From: Niabella yanshanensis
GTDB lineage: Bacteria > Bacteroidota > Bacteroidia > Chitinophagales > Chitinophagaceae
NCBI RefSeq assembly: GCF_034424215.1
Contig: NZ_CP139960.1
Location: 1,612,001-1,676,000, forward strand
Direction of reading: 5' to 3'
Length of the DNA: 64,000 nucleotides
A program made the translations under genes and the position numbers. This document shows, in pieces, positions 35,033 to 44,739 of this stretch. The notes beneath the pieces were generated by a model. That model saw nothing but the letters and a program-made list of their open reading frames with translations. It ran no database searches and was not told the DNA's origin. How positions within the stretch are numbered: the stretch's first letter is position 1; every line of letters starts with the position of its first letter.

Positions 35033-35524
35033 GAGCGGCCTTTTTATTGAATGTTTCTTACTTTTTGCATGTTACAGCAAGCAATCCCCGCCATTAAATC
35101 GATCCATATTCCTGGAGTAATTTAAAACAACGCCCCATTACAGGCAGCGGTCGGGCGATCTATAATTGATATTGGGTGAGATAAAGTCACCAGGCAGAAA
35201 GAAGTCCGGGGTAGAATAGGGCCATATGAAAATAAATAATCTTTTGAGTAAGCAATAGATAACACTTATACCTCCATAGATTTCATCTATATCTTTTGAA
35301 AGGGAAGGATTTTGTCAAATATTTATGACGTGTTTAATGACCGAATCTCCAAGCTGCAGATGCATCCCACCTTTCCTTTCACACACCCACGATTTGTAAG
35401 TCGGCTAACAAGATCGAAAACTCCAGTTGAAAAATATCTACTTTAGCAACTAATTGTTTTAAGTAAGAATACACAAGCCAGCTATGGTACACCTGGAAGT
35501 TGGCATCAAATTATAACAAACCCA
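35033..35524. other. Long intergenic stretch, nothing recognised
   Basis: About 490 bp without a convincing open frame on either strand. The sequence is of mixed composition with no tandem or inverted repeat, and could be the remains of a decayed gene. A TACTTTAG near 35441 resembles a -7 box for the next gene but has no -33 partner. Confidence 0.4.
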
Positions 35525-36229
35525 ATGAAATATATACTAACATTTATTTTCTCGCTGACCACTATTATTATTTATTGCCAAATGGACAATTCAAAAATAA
35601 TTGGCAACTATGTATCCGATATGACGAGATTAGAATTGAAAGCAGACGGTACTTTTAGTTTGAGCGCTCCCGATTATGTTTTCCCTTATACATTTAAAAA
35701 CTATGAGACTTCGGGCAAATGGGTGAGTTCAGGTAAAGAAGTGATTTTAAACCCCGACAAAGTCCCGAGAACACCGGTATTAACCCTGACTGAAAAAAAG
35801 ATTGACAATGCCGATTCGATTGAAATTAAAATCATTTATCAAACCCGGGAATATGAAAACGAAGTTGAGGTAGGAACGGAGCATTTCAAATTTGATTTAA
35901 TGACCTTATATCTTAACAAAGCCAAAAACTATATACACCTCGTTCACGCACCTAAAAACAGGAACTGTACTTTTGCGCGTAAAGTAAAAAGACAACATAT
36001 ACTTGATTCCTCAAGCACAGTCCGGTTCCCCGTACAAAATATTGAAAAAATAGGCATTTACACCTATGGATTCAAAACAAAGAAAGAACTCATTCCACGG
36101 GATCCGCATTCCAGCTATTTCGAGATAATTATAGTTCAGCCTGTTGACAAAGAAAGGACGCCAAGAAGTAAAAAAGTAATCATAAAAGGTAAGCATGCTT
36201 TTTTTATGAAATACACGGAAAGGTTTTGA
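35525..36229 (+). CDS. Exported hypothetical protein
   Basis: 234 residues. The N-terminal hydrophobic stretch MKYILTFIFSLTTIIIYCQ looks like a signal peptide. A region DNSKIIGNYVSDMTRLELKADGTFSL resembles lipocalin-like small beta-barrels that open with a GxY and a LxLxxDGTF hairpin. The second half is basic and unrecognised. It is the first of several unrelated short genes on this strand up to 38.6 kb, which looks like an accessory block. Confidence 0.6.
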   Translation: MKYILTFIFSLTTIIIYCQMDNSKIIGNYVSDMTRLELKADGTFSLSAPDYVFPYTFKNYETSGKWVSSGKEVILNPDKVPRTPVLTLTEKKIDNADSIEIKIIYQTREYENEVEVGTEHFKFDLMTLYLNKAKNYIHLVHAPKNRNCTFARKVKRQHILDSSSTVRFPVQNIEKIGIYTYGFKTKKELIPRDPHSSYFEIIIVQPVDKERTPRSKKVIIKGKHAFFMKYTERF

Positions 36230-36310
36230 CTTCCGGGTTATTAAATCCATTAAAGAAAACCGACTAAATCTGCCAGCAATAAGCCATTACAAATTCACAT
36301 ACTACTCAAA

Positions 36311-36853
36311 ATGAAAAGCATCCTGACAGCTTTATTATTTCTTTTAATTTCCTGCGCCCATAACCGGGAAAACAAAAGAGCTGAGCACAATGCTACGTCC
36401 GATCAGTACAAAACCATGGTTAATAAAGCCAACCTGTTCAGATTGGAATTCAAACTCCATGAAAACTTTGTCAGCATTAAAGCTCCTGAAAAATCAAATT
36501 TTGAATTACCAGACAGTTCGGCCAAAACGGAACCCATTAAATTGGGAGACTTCAATGCCGATAATAAAGGAGATATTTTGGTTTATTTAGGCGCTTGCGG
36601 AACGGGAGGTTGTATGTATGGTTTGTTTTTAAAGCAATACGACAACTATTACCAGCTCTCATTCCTGGACTATCTAAAAAATGTGGAATTCAAAACAGAA
36701 AAAAATGGCTTATGGACTATACAATCATCAGTAGAAGTAGAGCCGTATAACCCTTCCAAACTTCAGGTATCAATTTTTAAATGGAATAAAAACAGGTCTT
36801 ATTACGAATTAGATTCTACTTACGTATATATAGATGATGAGGCTGAAAAATGA
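36311..36853 (+). CDS. Hypothetical lipoprotein with an FG-GAP-like segment
   Basis: 180 residues. The lipobox LLISC gives lipidated C15. The motif LGDFNADNKGDILVYLG matches the calcium-binding D-x-N-x-D-x-x-x-D loop seen in FG-GAP/VCBS and dockerin-like repeats, but only one copy is present. Two Cys (CGTGGC) follow. Likely a periplasmic or surface lipoprotein of unknown role. It begins about 80 bp after the previous exported protein. Confidence 0.6.
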   Translation: MKSILTALLFLLISCAHNRENKRAEHNATSDQYKTMVNKANLFRLEFKLHENFVSIKAPEKSNFELPDSSAKTEPIKLGDFNADNKGDILVYLGACGTGGCMYGLFLKQYDNYYQLSFLDYLKNVEFKTEKNGLWTIQSSVEVEPYNPSKLQVSIFKWNKNRSYYELDSTYVYIDDEAEK

Positions 36854-36960
36854 TTTATTTTTGAATGTTCCATTTAAACACAATTGGCACTGTATTTAAT
36901 TTAGCATGAAACAAACTCATGTATTTACCAAGCAACATAACAATAAACAATCCAGGTAAT

Positions 36961-37305
36961 ATGCAAATTGAAACGCACTATAGCAAGGGACTCCAGGTAG
37001 CTGAAATTATTACTGATGAAATCGTTTTACAATCTGTCGACGATGGATTAGACTTACTGGGCAATCTCTACTACCAGGGTTATGAAAAAATCATTGTCTA
37101 TGAAAAAAATATCACGCCCGAATTCTTTGACCTCAAGACCAGGCTTGCAGGAGATATACTTCAAAAATTTGCGCAATACCAGATGCCCCTGGTAATTATC
37201 GGAGATTTTTTTAAATTCGATAGTAAGAGCTTACATGATTTTATTTTTGAAAGTAACAAAGGGAAGCAAATTAATTTTGTAAACAATCTTTCGGAAGCGA
37301 TATAA
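36961..37305 (+). CDS. DUF4180 family protein
   Basis: 114 residues from the ATG at 36961; an in-frame ATG at 36919 adds 14 poorly conserved residues and is less likely. The family pattern is clear: GLQVAEIITDEIVLQSVDDG, then ITPEFFDLKTRLAGDILQKF and SKSLHDFIFESNKGKQINFV. A small cytosolic alpha/beta protein of unknown function, related in fold to STAS-like domains. Confidence 0.8.
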   Translation: MQIETHYSKGLQVAEIITDEIVLQSVDDGLDLLGNLYYQGYEKIIVYEKNITPEFFDLKTRLAGDILQKFAQYQMPLVIIGDFFKFDSKSLHDFIFESNKGKQINFVNNLSEAI

Positions 37306-37349
37306 TAGTTAAAGAGAAACAGATCTGAGGTTAGTAATTTTACGACTAT

Positions 37350-37901
37350 ATGAGAAAGCTTATTGCGGCCATAAATATGAGCCTGGATGGTTTCTGCGAC
37401 CATACAGCCGGTGTTCCTGATGAAGCGCTACACCAACACTATGCCGAACTGTTAAACAGTGCGGACACAGCCCTCTACGGACGGATCACCTACCAGTTAA
37501 TGGAGTATTGGCGCACAGTATTGAGTAATCCCACGGGCAATAAGGCCACAGACGGGTTTGCCGTATCCATCGACAGGATTACCAAAGTTGTTTTTTCACA
37601 TACATTGAAAGCTGTTGACTGGCCTACTGCCAGACTGGCTGATCAGGATATACCAACTGAAGTGCATACACTTAAACACCAAAAAGGTGACGACATTTTA
37701 GCTTGTAGTCCGGGCCTGATTGTGGCGTTAGCCAAATTGAATTTAATAGATGAATACCAGATTTGTGTTCATCCATTAGTGGTAGGCTCGGGTTTGCCCT
37801 TATTCAGGAACATAGACAACAGAATAGAGTTTCAACTGATCCGGACAAAAACCTTCGCATCAGGATCTGTGATATTTTACTACAAGCCAGCCAGGCAATA
37901 A
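37350..37901 (+). CDS. Dihydrofolate reductase-like (RibD C-terminal domain) protein
   Basis: 183 residues. It opens with MRKLIAAINMSLDGFCDHTAG and shows ADTALYGRITYQLM, VVFSHTLK and the late EYQICVHPLVVGSGLPLF, hallmarks of the RibD-C/DHFR-like NADPH-binding family. Such stand-alone proteins are common in Bacteroidota; substrates are mostly unknown, and they are usually not the folate enzyme. It lies in the accessory block. Confidence 0.85.
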   Translation: MRKLIAAINMSLDGFCDHTAGVPDEALHQHYAELLNSADTALYGRITYQLMEYWRTVLSNPTGNKATDGFAVSIDRITKVVFSHTLKAVDWPTARLADQDIPTEVHTLKHQKGDDILACSPGLIVALAKLNLIDEYQICVHPLVVGSGLPLFRNIDNRIEFQLIRTKTFASGSVIFYYKPARQ

Positions 37902-37947
37902 TAATAAAACAGACTTTTGGCCTTTATAAACATTTCTACTATTTCGC

Positions 37948-38637
37948 ATGACTCCATTACAAAAAATAAAAAAACTTTATAGCATACCGGATCATGAAAG
38001 TGATGGTTTTTCCGAAACCGAGGTAATAGCCCTTGAAAAAAGACTGGGTATAAAATTACCTAAAGCGCTTAGACATTATTACCTGGAGCTAGGACAAAAT
38101 GAAGCGGTCAACTATTCTCATAACAGGCTTTTAAAACCCGGGAAGGATATTCAATTCTCTAAAGACCGGTATCTGGTTTTTTACGAAGAAAACCAGGCCG
38201 TATCATCCTGGGGTATCAAAGAGGCTGATCTGCACCTGGATAATCCGCCGGTTTGGGGGAATTACGGAACTAAAAGAAAGCCGGACTGGTATTTGGAAAC
38301 AAAGGCCACCGACCTTTTCTTTTTGCTGATGGCCATCTATAATGGCACCCTGGGCGGATTGCGTTATAATGCCAACTATTTACAACCTATAGACACCGAA
38401 ACCTATCAGCTTATCGAAAAGAGCTGGACATTGGTGCCTGAAATATCCTGGGAAAAACAAGAAGTATACACCAACAACTTTGAAGCAGTTATTAGCCTTT
38501 CGCTGGATGACCGTAACAATTGTGCCGCCATTTTTACCGGCACCAGCAACCAGGAACAGTTCGACTACATACTGGACCATATTGATGTCGACTGGTCGTA
38601 TGTGTCTTATGAAGACGAGGAAGCGGAAGATGATTAA
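37948..38637 (+). CDS. SMI1/KNR4 (SUKH) family protein
   Basis: 229 residues. The N-terminal half carries the SUKH pattern: FSETEVIALEKRLGIKLPKALRHYYLELG, then LVFYEENQAVSSWGI and a tryptophan-containing segment with TDLFFLLMAIYNG. SUKH proteins often act as immunity proteins against contact-dependent toxins, and lone copies are frequent. No toxin gene is visible nearby. The acidic C-terminus (YEDEEAEDD) is typical of immunity proteins. Confidence 0.8.
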   Translation: MTPLQKIKKLYSIPDHESDGFSETEVIALEKRLGIKLPKALRHYYLELGQNEAVNYSHNRLLKPGKDIQFSKDRYLVFYEENQAVSSWGIKEADLHLDNPPVWGNYGTKRKPDWYLETKATDLFFLLMAIYNGTLGGLRYNANYLQPIDTETYQLIEKSWTLVPEISWEKQEVYTNNFEAVISLSLDDRNNCAAIFTGTSNQEQFDYILDHIDVDWSYVSYEDEEAEDD

Positions 38638-38661
38638 CCTTGTGTGAAAGCTAACAACGGG

Positions 38662-40707
38662 TTATCTGCTCTTGTACGTCTCAATAGCTTTGAGCAGCCA
38701 ATCTTTAAATTCCTTAACGCCTTTAGCAGGGTTATAACCATAGCCATCCTGCAACAAACGTTCTTCTTTTCCATCTAAAAAGAAGTAATTGGGTTGAGAG
38801 TTGCTGCCAAAACGGCTCACCTGCAGGTGTGTATTCAGATCTCCCAGGGTTTCAACCTGCTTACCCAGGTCTTCAGAATAAAATTGTTCTGCCACCGGCA
38901 GCATCACAGTTTCATCATGTACGTCCACGAACAAAGAAGCAATCACAAAATCCTCTTTTAGCAATTTCATCACTTCCGGATCGCTCCATACCTGTGTTTC
39001 CATCAGTCGGCAATTCACGCAGTTGATTCCTGTAAAGTCCAGCATTAATGGCTTTTTTAGTTTCCTGGCAACTTCTAAAGCTTCTTGGTAATCGAAGTAG
39101 GTAACCATACCATTATTGATGACTACATCCGGTTCATTCTTTTTCATAGCTTCAGCAAATCTTACGGGGTGTGGCAATGTATTATCAGGTGTTGCTGTCA
39201 CTCTCCCGCTTGCCGGAGCTGTTAATTTGGATACATCAAAACCCTTAGGCAGGTCATCTGCATTGAAATCCTGGGTACCCATTGGAGGCAGGAAAGCACC
39301 TAAACCTTTTAAAGGAGCACCCCATAAGCCAGGTGTAAGGTACACCACCATAGAAAAAGCAGCTATCGCAAAGAATAACCTTGTTACAGACAGGTAAGGT
39401 ATACCAAAATCGTTCTTCGGTAATTCATCATCATGTTTGAATTTAAGCTTGCCAAGCAAATAAAGCCCAAGTAACAGGAAGATCACAATCCACAACACGA
39501 TGAATATTTCTCGGTCCAGTATACGCCAGTTTTTAGCCAGGTCTGCATTGGACAGGAACTTCAGCGCTAATGCCAACTCAATAAACCCAAGAGTAACTTT
39601 AATGGAATTCATCCAGCCGCCCGGTTTGCTTAAACTATTTAACCAGGAAGGGAAAAAGGCAAACAGCGCAAACGGGATGGAAAGCGCCAGCGAAAAGCCA
39701 AAGAAACCAATCAATGGACCGGCGTATCCTCCTTTAAATATAACCGGTAATAAAAGGCCCAGTATGGGTCCGGTGCAACTAAAAGACACTACCACTAAAA
39801 CCATCGCCATGAAGAAGATACCCAGGAAACTGGATGCATTGGCCCTTGAATCGGCTTTATTAGACCAGGAAGCAGGCAGCGTAATTTCAAAAGCTCCCAG
39901 AAAAGAAATACCAAACACCACAAAAACCAAGAAGATAAACAGGTTGAAGATCCAGTTAGTAGAAATGTCATTTAAAGCGGTAGGCCCCCAGATCAGCGTG
40001 ATCAAAAAACCGATAAATGTAAAAATAAATATGATGGATAAAGAATAGACCACTGCATTCTTTCTGCCCTCCAGCTTTGTCTTACTTCGCTTGGTAAAGA
40101 AGCTTACCGTAACCGGTATCATGGAGTACACGCAGGGAGTGAGCAATGCCAGCAAACCGCCGGCAAATGCTGTTACAAAAATCCACAATAACGATTGATT
40201 TTCTTCACCGGACGCTTTTCCGGCAGCTGTTACATTTTCACCTTTTACTGCCTCTGGCATAACAACCAGGCGAAAGTCTTTTTCAACCGAAGGGTATTCA
40301 TCCCCCAGCTTAAACATATAAGTGGCTTTACCTTTAACCAGCAATGTATCTGTTTCAGCAACGTTCAAGGTTTGTATCCATTGAATAGAGTCCGTCACAT
40401 AAGAAACATTTAAAGATAGCGTTGAATCCAACCCGGATTGAATATTTCCTTTCTCCGTAAGATCCCCTTTTAATTGGCCGGCGAGGCTGCTGTCGAAACT
40501 CACCTGTGAAAAAACTGCATCATCCGGGCTTTTCTGAAGCGCATAAAGAGCAACTCCCGGTTTCAATGTCTTTGCTGTAATCGTGATGGCAACTTCATCC
40601 TTATTAACACGTTTCTGATCAACAGAAAGCTGTACCGCCGTAGTGTCCTGTGCCCATAAAAAGAGCGTGGATAACACCGCCCAAAATGATAATAAAAAAC
40701 GCTTCAT
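38662..40707 (-). CDS. dsbD: Thiol:disulfide interchange protein DsbD
   Basis: 681 residues from the ATG at 40707; the longer frame adds ten residues ahead of the signal peptide. The domains are an N-terminal periplasmic acceptor region, a membrane core of about eight helices with the redox cysteines in TPCVYSMIPVT and FSCTGPILG, and a C-terminal thioredoxin-like domain with C-V-N-C in FTGINCVNCRLMETQVW. It carries electrons from cytoplasmic thioredoxin to the periplasm, for cytochrome c maturation and disulfide repair. A -7 box TAGCTTTG lies at 40781-40788. Confidence 0.9.
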   Translation of the reverse strand: MKRFLLSFWAVLSTLFLWAQDTTAVQLSVDQKRVNKDEVAITITAKTLKPGVALYALQKSPDDAVFSQVSFDSSLAGQLKGDLTEKGNIQSGLDSTLSLNVSYVTDSIQWIQTLNVAETDTLLVKGKATYMFKLGDEYPSVEKDFRLVVMPEAVKGENVTAAGKASGEENQSLLWIFVTAFAGGLLALLTPCVYSMIPVTVSFFTKRSKTKLEGRKNAVVYSLSIIFIFTFIGFLITLIWGPTALNDISTNWIFNLFIFLVFVVFGISFLGAFEITLPASWSNKADSRANASSFLGIFFMAMVLVVVSFSCTGPILGLLLPVIFKGGYAGPLIGFFGFSLALSIPFALFAFFPSWLNSLSKPGGWMNSIKVTLGFIELALALKFLSNADLAKNWRILDREIFIVLWIVIFLLLGLYLLGKLKFKHDDELPKNDFGIPYLSVTRLFFAIAAFSMVVYLTPGLWGAPLKGLGAFLPPMGTQDFNADDLPKGFDVSKLTAPASGRVTATPDNTLPHPVRFAEAMKKNEPDVVINNGMVTYFDYQEALEVARKLKKPLMLDFTGINCVNCRLMETQVWSDPEVMKLLKEDFVIASLFVDVHDETVMLPVAEQFYSEDLGKQVETLGDLNTHLQVSRFGSNSQPNYFFLDGKEERLLQDGYGYNPAKGVKEFKDWLLKAIETYKSR

Positions 40708-40780
40708 TATGAATATGTATTGTTTCCAGGCAATCATTCGCTGCCCTGCCTGCTATTGCAGTCAATTATTAAGTAAACAA

Positions 40781-40788
40781 CAAAGCTA
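40781..40788 (-). promoter_or_regulatory. -7 box candidate for dsbD
   Basis: On the minus strand TAGCTTTG matches TAnnTTTG, 73 bases before the start codon and outside the rmlD coding region. No spaced TTG is seen. Confidence 0.35.
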
Positions 40789-40802
40789 TCGTATTGTTGG
40801 TA

Positions 40803-41666
40803 TTATTGCATTTTTCCGAGGCAAAGTTCCAGGCTGGCCTTCCAGTCGGGAATTTCCAGCTGGTAGGTTTCTTTTATTTTGGTTTTGTCCAAAACACTCC
40901 ATGCGGGCCGTTTAGCCGGCGTAGGGTATTGTATGGTTGGAATGGCTTTTACTTCACATTCCGAATGTATGAGCTCTTTAATAGCCAGGGCAAACTCATG
41001 CCAGTTAATGCGCCCCTCGTTGGTATAATGATAGATACCCGGTACCCAGTTACCCGAGCTGATGATATGCATAATGGCTGCAGCCAGGTCCGCTGCGTAA
41101 GTAGGTGTACCATATTGATCGCTGACAACACTTATTTGTGGTTTTTCTGTCATCAGGCGGATCATGGTTTTTACAAAGTTTTTTCCAAAGGTAGAATATA
41201 CCCAGGCCGTACGAATAATAATGGCATCTGTAAACTCTGCTGCCAGTTGCTCCCCTGCTAATTTAGTAACGCCATAAACACTTACGGGCTGTGTTAGGTC
41301 GGTCTCCCTATAAGGCTCAGTCCCATTCCCTTCAAAAACATAATCAGTTGAAATCTGGATGAATTTGGTGTGATAAGTGGTGCAAGCCCTGGCCAGGAAA
41401 CCCACTGCATCTGCATTCAAAGCCTGAACACTACTTAGTTCAGCGCCATCTTCTGCTTTATCTACCGCTGTATAAGCAGCGCAGTTAACGCAAAAGTCTG
41501 GTTGATGCACTTCAAAAAAAAGGTTTACAGCCGCTTCATCGGTTATAGAAAGCGTCGCCCGGTCAGTAAACAAAAAATTGAAATCAGGGAACTGAACCGC
41601 TAAAGCCCTTAAATCTGAGCCCAATTGACCATTGGAGCCGGTAACCAGTATTGTTTTTTGCGCCAT
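40803..41666 (-). CDS. rmlD: dTDP-4-dehydrorhamnose reductase
   Basis: 287 residues of the extended short-chain dehydrogenase family. The nucleotide motif is VTGSNGQLGSDL (N-terminus), with NCAAYTAVDKAE, STDYVFEG and the catalytic YGVTK. It reduces dTDP-4-dehydro-L-rhamnose to dTDP-L-rhamnose for surface glycans. It is the last gene of a four-gene operon, eight bases after rmlC. rmlA and rmlB are not in the window. Confidence 0.92.
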   Translation of the reverse strand: MAQKTILVTGSNGQLGSDLRALAVQFPDFNFLFTDRATLSITDEAAVNLFFEVHQPDFCVNCAAYTAVDKAEDGAELSSVQALNADAVGFLARACTTYHTKFIQISTDYVFEGNGTEPYRETDLTQPVSVYGVTKLAGEQLAAEFTDAIIIRTAWVYSTFGKNFVKTMIRLMTEKPQISVVSDQYGTPTYAADLAAAIMHIISSGNWVPGIYHYTNEGRINWHEFALAIKELIHSECEVKAIPTIQYPTPAKRPAWSVLDKTKIKETYQLEIPDWKASLELCLGKMQ

Positions 41667-41674
41667 AAATGAAT

Positions 41675-42223
41675 TTAGAAATTATTGTTACACGCTTTTA
41701 AAGTAGGTAATACCAGGTCTTTATCAGATACTATGGCCGTACCTTCGGGCAATTGCCAATCAATCGCTAATTCCGGGTCGTTATAAATAATACCTCCTTC
41801 GCTTTCCTTATTATATAGCGCATCACATTTATACATTACTACCGCTGTTTCGCTTAAAACGGAAAAACCGTGGGCAAAGCCTGCCGGAATCAACAATTGC
41901 TTTTTATTTCCTGCGGTCAGCTCTATGGAAAATACCTGGCCGTAAGTGGGTGAATTTTTACGGATATCCACTGCTACATCCAGTATTCTGCCCGCTAAAG
42001 CACGAACCAACTTACATTGCGCATGCGGGTTTTGCTGGTAATGCAACCCTCTCACCACGCCGTAACCTGAAAAAGACTGGTTGTCCTGTACAAAATTATA
42101 CTGTAATCCTTCTGCCTCAAATTGTGATTTGTTGTACGCTTCAAAAAAGTACCCGCGGCTATCTTCAAAAACCCTGGGTTCAAATATCAATAATCCTTCT
42201 AAAGGTGTTGTGGTGAACGGCAT
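41675..42223 (-). CDS. rmlC: dTDP-4-dehydrorhamnose 3,5-epimerase
   Basis: 182 residues of the RmlC cupin family. EDSRGYFFEAYNKSQF, FVQDNQSFSGYGVVRGLHYQ with the catalytic histidine, and AHGFSVLSETAVVMYKCD are present. It makes dTDP-4-dehydro-L-rhamnose from the 6-deoxyglucose intermediate. Its ATG overlaps the preceding stop codon by one base (TAATG), a sign of translational coupling with the dehydrogenase gene. Confidence 0.93.
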   Translation of the reverse strand: MPFTTTPLEGLLIFEPRVFEDSRGYFFEAYNKSQFEAEGLQYNFVQDNQSFSGYGVVRGLHYQQNPHAQCKLVRALAGRILDVAVDIRKNSPTYGQVFSIELTAGNKKQLLIPAGFAHGFSVLSETAVVMYKCDALYNKESEGGIIYNDPELAIDWQLPEGTAIVSDKDLVLPTLKACNNNF

Positions 42224-43512
42224 TATAAACTATAATATTTTCTGTTTAAAATTTTATTCCGATAGATACCTTTCAAATCTGCGATAAGGGCTGTTGGCCG
42301 GGTAATGCTGCAAAAATAGTCGTCGTCGAGCAATAAATAATCCTTATGCGGCACTGCAATTACCACGGCATCGTAATCGGCTGATATCTCCTGTTGCAAT
42401 TCGATATTATACTCCTTTTTTAGTTCTTCGGATGTCGCATAGGGGTCTTCCACATCTACCAGCACCGAAAAATCCTGTAACGCTTTTACTATCTCAGCCA
42501 CCTTGCTATTCCTGATATCACTTACATTCTCCTTAAATGTGGCACCCTTTACCAGCACTTTTGCCTGCCCGACATTAATACCGGATTTAATAATATGTTT
42601 TACTATTTTTTCGGCCACATACTTAGCCATTGCATCGTTAATATGCCGGGCGGCCAATATTAATTGGGCTTTATAATCCAGCCGTCCAGCCTTATAGGCC
42701 AGGTAATAAGGATCTACGCCGGTGCAATGCCCACCCACCAGGCCTGGTTGAAACTTTAGAAAATTCCACTTGGTGCCCGCTGCTTCCAGTACTTCAAACG
42801 TATTAATTTGAAGTTTATCAAAAATAACCGACAGCTCATTCATAAAAGCAATATTGAGATCCCGTTGGGTATTCTCTACAATTTTGGCGGCCTCCGCTAC
42901 CTTGATGGAAGAAGCCCGGAATACGCCTGCATCCACTACCAGCTCATACACTTTAGCAATTTCCTCTAACGCCTCTGCATCACAGCCGGAAACTATCTTA
43001 GTAATATTACTCAGCGTATGCACTTTGTCTCCGGGATTGATCCTTTCCGGAGAGTAGCCTGACTTAAAATCAGTAGCATTGCCAAGTCCGGACACTCTTT
43101 CTATTACCGGCAGGCAATCTTCTTCCGTACAACCCGGATAAACCGTAGATTCGAAAACTACATAGTTGCCAGCCTTAATGACCTGACCGACTATTTCAGA
43201 AGCTTTTGTAATGAAATGCAGGTCAGGAATATTTTTATCATCAACCGGTGTAGGTACCGCAACAATATAAAAGCTGGCTTCCTTTAATACATCAACAGAA
43301 CTGGTAAAAAGAATGTCCGTGTTTTTAAAAGCTGATGCATCCAGCTCTTTGCTGGGATCGACACCTTGCCTCATGAGGTTCAGCCGCTCTTCATTGATAT
43401 CAAAGCCGATAACGGAAAGCTTTTTGGCGAAGGCGAGCGCAATGGGCAACCCCACGTACCCCAGGCCAATGACAGCCAGCTTGGCTTTTTTTGTTACCAG
43501 GTTGGTGTACAT
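42223..43512 (-). CDS. Nucleotide-sugar (UDP-hexosamine type) 6-dehydrogenase
   Basis: 429 residues of the UDP-glucose/GDP-mannose dehydrogenase family. The NAD motif is VIGLGYVGLPIALAF. The catalytic cysteine is in GGHCTGVDPYYLAYKA, and VFESTVYPGCTEEDCLPVIE and EMN-like AFMNELSVIFDKL follow. The HCTGVDPYY form resembles the TviB/WbpA branch that oxidises UDP-N-acetylhexosamines, not UDP-glucose. Its product would feed the aminotransferase encoded just upstream (seven-base gap). The operon thus makes amino-uronic acid or amino-sugar precursors plus rhamnose. Confidence 0.85.
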   Translation of the reverse strand: MYTNLVTKKAKLAVIGLGYVGLPIALAFAKKLSVIGFDINEERLNLMRQGVDPSKELDASAFKNTDILFTSSVDVLKEASFYIVAVPTPVDDKNIPDLHFITKASEIVGQVIKAGNYVVFESTVYPGCTEEDCLPVIERVSGLGNATDFKSGYSPERINPGDKVHTLSNITKIVSGCDAEALEEIAKVYELVVDAGVFRASSIKVAEAAKIVENTQRDLNIAFMNELSVIFDKLQINTFEVLEAAGTKWNFLKFQPGLVGGHCTGVDPYYLAYKAGRLDYKAQLILAARHINDAMAKYVAEKIVKHIIKSGINVGQAKVLVKGATFKENVSDIRNSKVAEIVKALQDFSVLVDVEDPYATSEELKKEYNIELQQEISADYDAVVIAVPHKDYLLLDDDYFCSITRPTALIADLKGIYRNKILNRKYYSL

Positions 43513-43519
43513 GCCGGCA

Positions 43520-44650
43520 TTATTGATTTACAAATTCCAGAACAGCACTGGTAATATAAGCGAGCTGCTCCTCATCCATTTCTGTATGAACAGGCAGAGA
43601 AACCACCCGCTCTGTTAACCAGTCGGTAATGGGCAACTCCTGGTTTTCCGTATTGAAATGCGCAAACATTTTTTGCTTATGACCCGGAACGGGGTAATAG
43701 ATCATTGCTGGAATTTTCCTTTCGGCCAAAAAAGCTACCAGACCTTCTCTATCCACCTCATTAAGCAGCAAGGTATACTGGTGGTATACATGACTGGCAA
43801 AATCGGCCCTGGCAGGAACCGTTAACTTATTGGTGCTGCCAAATGCTTTATCATAATAAGCCGCCACTGCCTGACGGGCTCCATTATAAGCGTCTAAATG
43901 CTTTAGCTTAATATTGAGTATAGCAGCCTGCACGCTGTCCAAACGGCTGTTGCAACCTACCACATCATGATAATATCTTTTGCTTTGGCCGTGGTTGGCG
44001 ATCATTTGCATTTTAGCTGCCAGCTCGTCGTCATTGGTGCAAATAGCCCCCCCGTCCCCAAAAGCGCCCAGGTTCTTGCTGGGGTAAAAAGAGGTACATC
44101 CGATATGCCCGATCGTACCCGTTTTTTTTATGGTGCCATCCAAAAACGTAAAATCAGCGCCTATAGCCTGCGCATTATCTTCTATTACATACAGGTTATA
44201 CTTTTCAGCAATAGCCATGATGGCTTCCATATTCGCTGCCTGGCCATAGAGATGCACCGGAAGTATCACTTTGGTTCTGGGAGTTATCCTGCTTTCCAGC
44301 TCGTGAACATCTATGCAAAATGTATGCTTGTCTACCTCAACAAATACAGGCTTCAATTGTAAAAGAGCGACCACTTCGGTGGTGGCTATAAACGTAAAAG
44401 AAGGTGTAATCACCTCATCACCAGGCTGCAGGTCTAAGGCCATTAAGGCAATCTGTAAAGCATCGGTACCATTAGCACAGGGAATCACATGTTTCACATC
44501 CAGGTAATTTGCCAGGTTTTGTGAAAATTCCTTTACAGCGGGGCCATTAATAAAGGCGCTACTATCCAGCACTTCCAACACTGCATTATCAACTTCACTC
44601 TTAATTTTAAGATACTGGCTGCGGGTATCAACCATCTGGATAGGACGCAT
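43520..44650 (-). CDS. DegT/DnrJ/EryC1/StrS family aminotransferase
   Basis: 376 residues from the ATG at 44650; a TTG three codons upstream is possible but unnecessary. PLP-dependent fold I enzyme with the internal aldimine lysine in SFYPSKNLGAFGDGGAI, and the family motifs ANGTDALQIALMAL, PVHLYGQAANMEAI and EDNAQAIGA. It transaminates a keto nucleotide sugar, probably the 3-keto or 4-keto UDP-hexuronate in a WbpE-like step. First gene of the four-gene operon. A -7 box TACTTTTG lies 19 bases upstream. Confidence 0.88.
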   Translation of the reverse strand: MRPIQMVDTRSQYLKIKSEVDNAVLEVLDSSAFINGPAVKEFSQNLANYLDVKHVIPCANGTDALQIALMALDLQPGDEVITPSFTFIATTEVVALLQLKPVFVEVDKHTFCIDVHELESRITPRTKVILPVHLYGQAANMEAIMAIAEKYNLYVIEDNAQAIGADFTFLDGTIKKTGTIGHIGCTSFYPSKNLGAFGDGGAICTNDDELAAKMQMIANHGQSKRYYHDVVGCNSRLDSVQAAILNIKLKHLDAYNGARQAVAAYYDKAFGSTNKLTVPARADFASHVYHQYTLLLNEVDREGLVAFLAERKIPAMIYYPVPGHKQKMFAHFNTENQELPITDWLTERVVSLPVHTEMDEEQLAYITSAVLEFVNQ

Positions 44651-44669
44651 AGGGTTCAATTTAAGGGGG

Positions 44670-44677
44670 CAAAAGTA
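44670..44677 (-). promoter_or_regulatory. -7 box candidate of the nucleotide-sugar operon
   Basis: On the minus strand TACTTTTG is 19 bases before the ATG at 44650, implying a short 5' leader. The surrounding sequence is AT-rich; no correctly spaced TTG is evident. Confidence 0.45.
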
Positions 44678-44739
44678 ATAAAATAAAAAGCAATATTATA
44701 GATTGCTTTTACATTGAGTGTATTTCAAATTTTCGTTAA

